A model generated the notes under the pieces. That model was not told the origin of the DNA, did no database searches, and saw only the letters and a list, made by a program, of their open reading frames with translations. A stretch of DNA of 64,000 nt, taken from the NCBI GenBank assembly GCA_022577435.1, contig JAKOON010000011.1, positions 4,430,001-4,494,000 on the forward strand, written 5' to 3'. Positions 25,377-37,900 of this stretch are shown piece after piece; the first letter of the stretch is position 1; each line of letters starts with the position of its first letter. Source of the stretch: Embiotoca jacksoni (taxonomy: Eukaryota; Chordata; Actinopteri; Embiotocidae). Both the position numbers and the translations under genes were made by a program.

Positions 25377-28300
25377 ACTTGTAAGCACTTTTGTGTTTTC
25401 TGTTTTGAATAGAGGTCAGGAACATTTGATATAAAACTGAACAGCCACATTAAAAGTTCTGTACAACTTTTTTGTATCAATTTAAATCAGCAGGAAACTC
25501 AGACTATAAATACGGGTATTGAACTGCTGATCCTGTGTATTTTTTCCATCTTACATGTCCGTGTCATGTCACAGTCACGTGAGGGAGATTAATTAACCTG
25601 CCACTGAAAACTTGAACCCTAATTTGAAATATGCTATGAAATGACTTTTGTTTTAATAACAAGTAGTTTACACTGCAATTGTTAAACAAATTCCGATTGT
25701 GCCAACAAAAGGTGCATGTACAGTACATCACTAAATTGGGTTCCAAAAATCACATCTTTTATTTTGGAGTTTGGAGAAGGTTTGAAAAATGTATGTATGA
25801 AATGAAACATGTAATCTGGACACAGATTGTCACGTGCTGCATATAAACCACATTCATATGCAGTTTGGGGCTGAGTAATCACAATTTCCCCTCTGTCATA
25901 ATTACATGTTGTTATTTGGTACCTGCACTGGTATATCTCCACTTAACCATAAACCTTTGTGCTTATGTGACTTTAGGGACCTACACACACACACACACAC
26001 ACATACACACAGTTCACAGTACCTGCTGGTTCCATGGCTGACACTGTATCCCAGACCTCGTCACATTCACACTGCCTTGGTAGAAACGACCTCTGTCATC
26101 GTAACATGTTGCTGTGGATACCAAACAAAAAGGAGTTACTGTAGGATTAAGGTGTTATTTGAAAAAGTTGCTGTATAATGAAATATGACTTTATTACTGC
26201 AAGAGATGAATTCTGGGTACAAATACACTCATCCTACTTACTTGTAATTTGATCTTTCTTGATGTCTGAAACGCAGAAAAGAGTAGATTTTTTTTTTTAA
26301 ATATTAGGAGGAAGTAGAATTATTAAGTAATTTAGAAAAAAAAACAGCATTGAAGGTTAATTTAGTACAATTAAGATTATATTACAGAGCAAACATACAA
26401 ACTATTATGCCTTCCATCATACACGCATGCACACTTGCAGCTGTGTGTTTTGGCTCAGCTCAGTTTAGCCCTCTTAATGACCTCATCAGTTTCAGTGACC
26501 TGCAGTGTGACAGTCCAAGCTTTATTTGGCCCTCAGCGGTCACGAAGACCTGCACCAAAGCCAAATTCTGCTTTTCTTTTACATACGCTCAGTTTACTTC
26601 CTCATAACTGCTTTCAAACTGTTTCTGCAGTACAGACTTCACAAATATCAGATTGGACACATTCAGGCAACCTAATTTGAATAAAAACTGGTAACAAAAA
26701 AATTGATAAAGTTGGTGTGAACTTAAATACTTTAGTATTTCGATCACTTAGAGTACTTCACTTACAACCACTTGTATTGAGGGTTCATTCAGGATTATTA
26801 TATGTGCTGTGGAACAACACTCCAGATTGCCTCAGTAAGCGAATTCTTACCTACAAAAGGGACATATGTGCAGGCATCGGGGTCAGTGTGGAGACTTGGT
26901 AAGGCCTGACAGTTGGGCAGCAGTGAAGTGGGAGCGTGAGACCCAGTGACAGAGCTGAAGAACCCCGATTGGACTGACCTACTGCCCTCCAGTACCAACC
27001 ACTCCTTATGGCAGTACAGCTCCTTCACCGCTAGGCAGTGTTCTCTGTTTCATAAAGGAAGAAAAACACCTGATGATGTTTCATTCATTTAATCATTCCA
27101 AAAAAAAACTGTGACTGAAAGTATCCACTCCATTAGTTTTTCATCATGTATTAAATCCATTCATCCATGTAATCAGCCCTTCCTTTCTTTCATTCATAGA
27201 AGAAAGAGAACCTTGCTACCTGCAGACGGGTTTAGGTGCCGGTCCTAACCCTGACGGGTTGCAGTCGGGGAAGGAGGAGTGGCACAGCAGTGAGCGTACT
27301 GCAGGGCTACACAGCCCACTGAGTCCCTCTAGCGCCGCCCACCAGCTCTGAACCAGGTACTCCTGCATGTCCTCGGGGTCCGAGAGGGAGGAGTTAAAAA
27401 ACACCAGCGAATCATCGCGCAAGACTGTGCGGCACACGTCTCCACGATATGCACTACAGTAGCCTGCAATGCCTTTATAAAGTCTGTGGGAGGGAGATAC
27501 ACATATATTATCACAAGCACATATTTGATCCTCGGTAAAAGGGTTTTAAAGAGGGCTTCCATTTATCATAATCTATTTAGTATGAATTCATTTATTGGGC
27601 AGCTTTTAATTTAGATAATGATAATATAAATGGGAGAGGAATTTAATGAGAGAGAGATGGTGTATGATTTGTAGTCGGATACCATTATAAAACTATGATA
27701 TATAATTCAGTGACAGAAAAATGAATGACTTCTAGACGTAATAATATATAATTTCACAAACAAAATATATAGTGTATATTTTCAGTAATGCAGCAATGAT
27801 ATCAGGCCATTTTAAGGAATTACCTATCCCACTGCCTTTTGTCTATACTAATATAATATGGGCTTATTTGCTTTATCCAGTCATAGTTTTGTGTATCATT
27901 ACTTGTACTGTGTATTTGTATAAAAGAAAGAAAGAAAGATTTTAAGAAATAGTTACTGGCTACAGGACCCCCGTAGCAATCTGTTTTTACTGCTTTGGCT
28001 GACTTAAGAAGTAATAAGATATGGTCTTTCACCTGAAATATCTCCTGTAACATCATCCAGATGTTGATCGTGAAACAGGTTGTGGAAGGTTTACATGAAA
28101 TTACACCCTGTCTGTTGGACTTCTTTGCTGCTTCTAGTCTACTGTACTTTGCATAAACCTGCCCGTGTGTGTACCAGACTCTCTGTATTCCTGTTTTTTT
28201 CTCTGTTTGCTGGCTTGTTTTTTTCTGCTCTTGTGTCTGTTAGTACTCATGCATGGATATGATCCACATTTCTCAGTCTTCCTGACCGCCTGCATTTCTC

Positions 28301-29226
28301 TCTGACAGCCCTTACTCCAGCTTTCCTGCCGCCTCTCTATTGCAACACTTACAAAGTCCAGATGTCGCCTCTGGGAGGTTGGTGCTACAGCGGAGTTCAA
28401 GTCGAACTATCAAACTTAAAGGTGACCTGTAAATCTTTCAACCCCACCTTCTTTGTTTTCTCTTTTTCTTACTAAATAGCAGTGTTTCTATGGTCTGCAT
28501 GTGGTCATTTGAAATATCAAAACCGTGTCTGTCTATGACCTGCAATCCACTGCCTCGTACATATTTCGTTTTTAATCATTTCTTTTATATCCCTCCTTCT
28601 CTCCCCCTCTATCTGCCTCTCATCCCCTCCCTCTCTCTGCAGTATCTCTCGCTGTGCAGTTACGTAGTCCAGATGTGGTACCAGCCGTTGTGCTAAGGTT
28701 CAGAAAGGTACAAATTCAACTCACACCATACTGGTGATTTAGAGACCGGTTCCCTCTTGGCATTGAAAGTTTAGTGGCAGAGACAAACTGCATGTTGTAT
28801 TCAGCAGACCCAAAGGAAGCAGACAGCAGCCATGGTGCCCAAGTAAATAAAACAAAACTAGTTGCAGGCAAATGTGAAATGTTTCTGACTCAAGGTGGGT
28901 TAAAGTAGGCTAAAACTATTTTTTATAAACTCAGTACAGTAAAAAAAAAAAAAAATAACAAAAAATAACAAAAAACAGATAAACTAAATAATTGTAAACC
29001 ACTTCATAGAAATAAGACACAGGTCAGTTCTCTTACCTCCACTCTATGGGGAAGTGGCAATATCCAGAGGACGCCGGGTGAATGAGCACAAGCAGAAGGA
29101 GAGAGCAGAAGAGTGGAGACAGATCAGATAGATATAAATTAGTCTTAGCAGGAAGAGAAAAAAAAAACATGGTGCTCTTCTCTTCAACTCATAGCTAAGT
29201 GTGAGGAGACTCAGCCAGGTGGAAGG

Positions 29227-29306
<80 letters not shown>

Positions 29307-31902
29307 CGGAGCACCAGCCAAATGGGGTAGGCAACAAACAGCTGAAGCCACACAAAGGACAGCTAATATAACTGACAGCTTGCACAACACAAGACAGTAG
29401 TGGCAGTAACAATAACAACACACACCCAGACAAAAGCTGCAAGTAACTTTTAGCTTTTCTCTGATGCAGCAGTAAGTTACTGTGAATATTTGCAACATTT
29501 GGTTATGTTGTGTGAAATGTAAATCCAAACTTACCTGCGACGGTGACTCTGGCGGTTGCTTTGACGGTGTTGGCTCCAGCACTGTGTCTGTTTGAGGCCA
29601 GGCAGGTATACAGAGCCGGTTTATTCACCGTCACTTTAAGAACGGAAAGTATCACCTCTTCCACCAAGGTCTCTTCGACTGATGCTCCTGAGATCTGGAA
29701 AAAAAAAAGTATAAATACATGAACGACATAGAAAGCACAACACATTTGTATCATTATAACAAGGACAAATTACACTTAAAGCAATATTCTTTTGGTTGTT
29801 GCTAGCTTTGTCTGCCTGCTGTGTTTAGTGCTGTTTGTTTCTTAGAAGAGGAAGAAGATGCTAAAATGCCCCCTTGAAGCATAGAGAAGGATTAGGTGAT
29901 GGGTCTCTTTGGACTTTCACTACCAGCAACTCCAGTTGCATTACACACAGTCATGAGACCATTTGTCAATATACCAATATGGATAAATATTTAAATCTCT
30001 ATTTTGCCTTATAGTGTGTTTCCAGATCCAAATTCACTGTGTGAATATTTGGATCTTTGTCTGCTCCACAAAGCATTGTTTGCGGTCATTGCATCGTACT
30101 GGATGTAGAGCTGAAACTATTGGACCAGCTTTAACCAATCAGTATATGCTGAAACTCTGAAACCAGTGCAACTACATTGAGAGAAAAAAATGCTCAACTT
30201 CATTACACGTAACCACCGATACTGGTCACCGATTGGCCCGAACTTCAGTCCAGGTCACAGTGAAGAAAACTGAAGATGTGAGCAAGTCTGACAGAACCAG
30301 GCTATCAAAACGGTGCCTCTATGGATAAAACATGTACAGTCACAATATTGGTTTCTTTATGTTCACTTTACTCTGTCCTCATGGCTTAGTCTTGTCAATG
30401 TCTTTTCCTCTTCCTGTCTCTATGTCCTGAGTTTTCCGTGTTCATTTCCTGTTTTATTTTGGTAACTCTACTTGTGACTTGTTTCTGTTGTCTTAACTTC
30501 CTGTCCTCTCTTCTTCCCACCTGTGTCCAATTGTCTTCCTGCCCTCTTGTGTATATATCCTGTCTTCCCCTCACTTCTTTTCCAGTTCATCACTGTTTAC
30601 AGCTCTTTGTTTCAGCGTTCCTTCTCTTCAGTGAGTGTATAACCTGTCCCTGTTTATTTCTGGATTTGTGACTGAGTTTGGATTTCCCTTTTGATTCCTT
30701 GGTTGTCACTTTCCTGATTTTTCTCAGTAAAGATCATTTAACTGAACTGCCTATCTGAGAGTTGTGCGTTTTAGTCCGTCCTCAGTACAAGTGACAGCTC
30801 TGTGGACAAATATGTAGAAGTAGACTTTCCATGCTCAGACGCTGAAGTTGAAAACACCTACAAATCTGATCAAAGATTTCAAAACAGCAGCCCAGGAATA
30901 ACTGTTGTCCTCTGTTAACATGTACATTTTATGACCAAATAAGGATGTAATATCATATATTATGTCTTTAATAGCTCTGCTTCACAGAGGAAGATGATAA
31001 TACATAACTGAGATTATATGAAGTTACTTTGGTTTTGAGACTGGTTTTTATTGACAAAAATGTGAAAATGCTAGAATTCTTGTTACATGCATACAGTACT
31101 TGTCTGCCATGGATATAACTCCTCGTAATCACTTAAAGATTTGTGAATTTTCCAGGATTCACACAATGTAAATGTAGCCAGATAAAATGTGTTTGTTGTT
31201 TTTGGTTCGTGGATTCACACTTGCAAATATATAAATGATATATGTGCGGGTGTGTAATGTGTGTGAGTGAGTCTGTCGAGGTGGTGATATGCGACTATGT
31301 CTATATTTGACGCTGCTTCTGACACCGCCTGTTTTTAGTCCGGCCTCTCTAAAATTAATGACCTCAACAAGCTGCCAGAAAAGCAGCTCCCACAGTCATT
31401 TTAATCAGCACACGCACACACACACACATAGCATTTACAAGCATTACGGGCCTGTAATCACATTGTAGCTAGCACCCAAAACTATTTAATACCCAGACAT
31501 TATGTGGTGTGCGCCAACCACAACAGCATGCATTAAAAAAAAAAAAAAGTCTGCTGCCTTATTGAAAAAAATGACCTGCTTAACATTCTTAAGGTAGTAG
31601 TGCATATAATCCAGTGTCCATTACTTCAAATGTGTTTTAATTGAGGTATTTTTTTTAGGTTCCAAAAAACATTCAACACCTTAGTTCCAAAGGAATGTTG
31701 GTCCTATGTGTTTTTTCTTTGACAGCATCATCATACCACTCCCTAACTTAAAAAAAAAAAAAAATCCAATTAAAGCCAATAACAACGTGTATTATTAGCT
31801 AAATGCAAGGCAATCTCTTCAATCTTCTGTCACCATAATGAAAATTCCTGTTGCTGTTTATATCGCTGATCCCACAGCCAATCTTTAGGCACATTAACTG
31901 GT

Positions 31903-31981
<79 letters not shown>

Positions 31982-34900
31982 TGGGGGGGGGAAGACAGAC
32001 AGACAGAGAGACAGAGACAGCAAGGGATAAGTGGGTAATTTCTTGTGTGTGCATTATAGCATACTGGATTTATGTTCTTAAGTAGTGTCCAGTTTTAAAA
32101 ATTTGCCCTTGGTCATTCTATTTCATGACTTTGTCTTGTTGATGAAGGCACATGGACAACAAATGGAGAATACATCACTAACACCAATCATGTCCTTCAT
32201 AGCTGCACGTTGACAAGCTTTTTGACAACATTTAGTTAAAATCACTTACAAAAGGGAACATGCTGCTTCCTGTAGACCAAAATAAATGCGACATAGAGAC
32301 ACTGTAAAGATATTTTGAATGTGCAGCTGCATTAGCAATGCAGGGACTGTATGTCTCACAAAACAAGAGTGGTCCACTGGAGAACTGGTGAAAAAGTAAT
32401 GGATTTGTTTCCAGAGGCCACTGCATGCACACAGTTATGTCTTCATCCAGCATGATCTCCTTCCCAGCACATCAAATGCAGCTGTTTTTCAAAGCTCGCT
32501 GGTATCTCAAAGATGTGCACAAGATTCTCTTTGGAATCAGTTTTTTGGAGGACCCGTTTCGAAGAGGCATGTAAGGTTAGAATGGATTAAGAGAGCAGAC
32601 TGTATATAAAAGTGGACGTATCTTCTGGGTCTGAAAAATTAGGCCATGTGGAAGTTCTTTAAACTGCAATACCACCGAGGGCTCCTAGAGGTTGGCTCCG
32701 TAGACGCTCTGGCTCCGTAGACGCTCTGGCTCCGTAGACTTCCATTCAGCTTTTCTCATGAAATACGAAGTCAATATTTTTTTTTCCCACAAATCATTAT
32801 GGTGTTGTTTGCTAAAGTTGATGCTGCTAATTATTTTCCTGGGGGTTCATCTGTAAATAATTCCACCGTTATCTAGATATTAGGCCTCAAAAAGCGGTAT
32901 GTATGGGGGGCATATCTCTTTAATTGACCGGCCTGTGGTCAGTCACTATAGGTGAGCGGGGGCCTAGTGTCGTCGGTCTCCCAATCAGATTGAGTCAGAT
33001 CCATCGCTCGCTCGTCCCCAGCTTGTCCAAATATGGTCACTTCTGGCTCCGAAACAAGCAAGATAGCGACAGGTGAAATACTGAACTCGAGGCTTCCGAC
33101 CAGCTGTGGGTGTGGCGAATGAGTGATGTCACTGTTGTTTGCCGCTTGACAAAGAGCGAAAAAGTCCGCATGGGCAGGATGTTGGGGGGTGGTTGGATGG
33201 ATCAAAAACAAAACTTTCAACTACAAGGCTGCTGTTTGTGTCCATGTAAAAGCAAAAGTCAGTCTCGACTTAATGTAAGTCATGTACATAATCAAACAAA
33301 TGTAACATATTTGATGTGTTGCTTTATCTGAAGTCAGCAAGCCGGTAACTTGTTGGAAAAGTGGGCAAAGACAATGTGTGAGTTGCATTCATTGACTACT
33401 TGCCAACTAGTTGTAAATTCTTTTAGATATATTAGCTTGTACAGATATTTTTAGATGACTTCACCATGCAGTAATTTTGGTTTGAAGATTAATACATGAA
33501 ACTTAATCTGATTATCGTGTGATTCATCACTGTATTGCCTGATGGTTTTCCTGAGCAGCTACTCTATTATTGTCCCTGCTTTCCCATTATGTAAGGCTCT
33601 GCAGCGGACAATGTGTCACAATTTCAGCTACGTGCTAAAATTTATCTTATGTTGGCTGTGTTGATGGAGGCCAAACTCAACCACTGTCAAGGAGATAAGA
33701 ATATTACCTGGAGATCAAAATATTTTACGGACCGCCAAGTAGACCAGGAACTGTCCGTAAATGGACAGATGGATGGGTGAGGGTGCAACTCGTATTAACA
33801 TAAACAATGACATTATTTCGCATTTGTTTGCAAAATTCGGTGGAGAGATACAATGGATTCAACAGAAAAATATCAGCATCACTAGTAGACCTTTTCAAAA
33901 CTAATGTTGACCACAAAGACACACTCAACCTGAAGACTCACAGTGTTTCCATTTTCCAGCCAGGTGATGGTGGGGATGGGATTTCCTGTGGCGTTACACT
34001 CCAGGGAAATCTGGCTGCCATACGCTACTCTCTTCTCCTTTGGAACCCGAAGGATTCGTGCTGGAGCTGGAAACATACACAAACCACATACTGACACGAT
34101 GGTAGAGACTATTGAACACAAATAGTTACACTACAACTGGTACTACAGTTCTTTTAGCACATTCAGGGATGGAAAGTGAAATACATTAAATACATACCCT
34201 GTACCTCTATGGTGACAGGCTTTGAAAAGGCCAAACCAAAGCTATTCCTGGCAACACATCGATAGTGCCCTGCATCCTCCTTCTGTATGTTGTGGATTTT
34301 CAATGTACCGTAGTCGAGAATGGTCACACGGTCACTGAGCTGGAAGATATGTAATTTGGGTGAAGGGTTATTCCCCTTTTGTCCTTGTTCTTCCGCTGTT
34401 TTCTTTTGTGGACGTAAAAAGCACGTACCTTGATAAGCTCATCATCCTTGAGCCAGGTGACATCTGGTTTGGGGTTGCCAAGGGTAACACAAGGCAACAC
34501 TGCTTTAGACTCTATCAGAAGGGTTAGATTGGTGGGATGCCGTTTGATCTGCGGCTCTGAAGGACAGACGGACAAGAGATGCAACAAAGTGGTTTAGTCT
34601 GAATGGGAAAGTGTTGCTCTTAATAAAACTGTACAATCTGACTATTCTTTCAAAAATCTGGACTAAGACTCCTACATTCTGGGAAGAAATCAGACATACT
34701 CATCTTTAGCTGAAGTGCTCCACAGCTCTTGGCAGGCTCTCCAATGCCATTAGTAGCGAGACAGCAGTACTCTCCATTGTCTGACTCTCTTACATGGGGG
34801 ATGATTAGCATCTGACCCTGCTCCTTGGTCAGGTACCGGGTGTCATAGTACCTAGTGGGACAAGAAGGAGGGGCAAAGAAGCAACGGGGAGTCTGATGAT

Positions 34901-37900
34901 GAGCACTGTGAGGGCCCCAATGAGCAGCTAATAGTACTGACATTTTACCAAATTATTTTGACGGTACCATCGCAATTACCTGCCAGATGTTCAAGTATTT
35001 GTGTAAATGGATAGAGTTAGTTTATTGAAGATAAAGTCGAGCAAATACATTGACAGATTTTTTTTTTTTTAATATAACTGTAGGCTCTAATGTGCTAGAA
35101 GCTAATGGTTATTTAATCTTTTTGCACTTGCTTTTTCTGGCGGGTCAGCAATACTCTTCCACCGCAGAAGGCATAATAACATTTTTTTTAAATAAATGTA
35201 TATATTTCTTAACAAAATTGCAAAAGTAGACTCTAACAGAGTTTCAGTAGTAGTTGACAAAGGTTTTAGTTGTAAACCTACATAATCGGTTGGTTGTTCT
35301 TGGTCCAGGAGATGTCAGCTGGGGGACGTGACTCCACCTCACAGATGAAGGTGGCATTGTGATCCAGTAGTACATCCACTGTCTCTAATAATGTGATAAT
35401 ACGAGGCGCTAAATAACAAATAGGCAAAGACAACATGAAGAATTTTATTACAAAGCAAGAAATCCATTATAGTTTGTGGAGAAAAATCAGACAGGAGTGA
35501 AATCCAACAAGACGATCATGTTTTTTTTTTAGTAGGACTTTTTTTTCCCCCACCAAAACTCATGGCCCTCATGCTTTTTATGCCTCCATGTCAGAAACAG
35601 CCGTGGCTGAAGGCATTGTGTTTTCGGGTTGTTTAATTTTAGAGGTCGAAAGGTCACAGTTCTTGTTGATGCAATGTCTCAGGAATGCCTTTAAACAATT
35701 GCATGTCATCTGACAAAAACATCCATTTGGACTTAAGGATGAACTGATAACATTTTGGGGGTCAAAGGTTACTGTGGCAGCAAAAACATGTTTCTGACCA
35801 TTACTCGAGAATTTATAGACTAATATGACAACATTTAATGCAAATTTGTTGACATTGCATATCTGAAGGTTAAAGGTCAATTGCACTGTGAAATCTTGAT
35901 GAAATGTAACTTTCCTGGCAATTATTCAACGCCATAACTGAGGAACAGAAGAGGAGACATACATGTATATGGTCAGATACTAGATTAGTGACACAAATTT
36001 TGGGCGTACACCTTGAAACTGTGGTGAGTCCTTTGATCCTTTGTCCAAGATGAGTGTGAAGCATCCACTTCTGTCATGGTTACAACTTTGTGATCCATCA
36101 GAATCAGTTTTACTGGCCAAATTCCTTCATAGTCACGCTATACTATGAGTATGGACAGATATGAATGACAGATTAGTGGAGACTTTCTTGTCTAGCTTTT
36201 CATGCATTGGCAAAGAATGTGCCATTGAGCTAATTACGTGTAGCCAAATTATTTGACATTCCTGGCATTCCAACTTTAAATTTAGTCATCTGTTTCGGTC
36301 AATCCAGCTTAGACTGCTGACTAATACGACCAGATCAAAGGTTTTGAGCTTCCTCACAGTTTTGACCTCAGTAGAGCAGAGAAATACAAACTTTGAGGTG
36401 ACGAGAGAAAAAGAAGTTTGTTTACTGGCACAATTACATGAAACATTTGGGATTTGGCAGGTTTGTGAGGATTAGAGGGAAGAAATGTTGACGTAGAAGG
36501 AAAGACAGGTATATAAGTCAAACTTTAGCTGAAGTTTTGAGGATTGCTTTAGAGTATGGCTTTGTTTTTATTCTAGCAGAAGTTCAAACAAGGACAGAGT
36601 TTTAATTCAAGGTTCAATTACGGCCTCATTCCCTAGAGCACGCACTGTTCACCACTATCTCCTTTCAACAGATGGTCTTTGTTAAAAGGAAAGTGGATAA
36701 ATTACCAGTTCTGTGTATACTGAATATGCAAATGTTTAGAACCAGCAGTTCTGTTTTTTTCTGACATAAACAAATCCTGAGTAAAGATGGGATCAATATG
36801 TACTTCACCTACTGTATGTAGTCAGCTTTAATCATGGAAGGGAGTTGTAGAAAAAATTAGAAGAGGGATGGATTTCAAACTAGAGAGCCAGGGCGAAAGG
36901 GAAAACAGCTTTGAATACATTTAGAAGTAGAAAAAGAAAGGGGGAAATAAAAACGATGAAAAGACACGTTGAAATGATGAAGGGATAGAAGAAGATATTA
37001 GTGGGTGATGGAGCAGCTGTTTATATGTGGATTCAGATCAGAGGCATCAGGGTTGCTTTAAACTTTGTATGAACTGAGGAGAAGAACGGGGCAAAATAGA
37101 AAACAGAGGAGAGAAGAAAAGAAGACAACAGAGGAGGGGAAGAGGGAAGAGAAGAAGGAAAAGAAAGCAGAGAAAAAGGGAAGGATTAAGGTTTAAAGGA
37201 CATTGTGCTTGTTTTGTCTCTTGTGAAACAAAGATTTCACAATAACATAGCTGGAAAAATGCAGCCGCATTCCCCCCCTCAACGTCAGGTCACTGCTGCT
37301 GTTTCACTTATGAATGGCAAACAAAAAAAAAGCTCCTATAAATCACACGGAAGCCCTGACATGAGGTCGGTTTTAAACTGGTATTTAATTTTAGCCAAGG
37401 TCAAAGTAAGGTGAAAATATGTCCCTCCTACCTACTTTATAATAGTTGAGGTGCATTCTTATTTTTAGCAGTCCACACTATCCACTATTGTATGGATTTT
37501 GTATAGACATTTATGGTCCCCAGAGGATGGATCCTAATAACTGTGGTGATCCCTGAACCCTTCATTTTATTGTGGGCAAGTTTCACCACACATTTTTACT
37601 GATGTCATCACTGTCATTGCTTACAGATTCCACCAAAGGTCAGGAAGTACTTCCTCTTAAAAACTTTCAAAGGAAAAGCTTTGTGTTGGTTCATATTTGC
37701 ACTACGTGACAGTACAGACCCAACTCTGGAGTGGGTTTGCAGAATGTGTGTTTCTTTTCTCAATATCTTTTCTACTGCCAATATTATGTCTGAACAGATG
37801 GGTAACATCTGACGACTGAAGCCACATGATTCACTACTTAGAGCAAACGAGTGCCTCGCCAGATTTGAACTTGTCAAAGGTTATTGTTTTGAAAAGGTCC

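Larger units (their letters stand above)
20577..26022 (-). other. musk intron 12, splitting the kringle
   Basis: About 5.4 kb between the two kringle exons. It contains family A copy 1 (21371-21911) with a nested family B fragment, a near-perfect palindrome at 24924-24986, and three CA/GT microsatellites between 25010 and 25374. No exon recognised. Confidence 0.6.
29695..33941 (-). other. musk intron 6
   Basis: About 4.2 kb. It contains family C copy 2 (about 30380-30790), the GT tract at 31909-31983 and family B copy 3. No exon seen. Confidence 0.6.

Noticed and set aside
24952..25480. His/Thr- and Cys/Val-repeat open frames
   Set aside because: They are produced by CA/GT microsatellites; the same happens at 29044-29582, 31799-32085, 42137-42522, 44088-44535 and 52080-52388.
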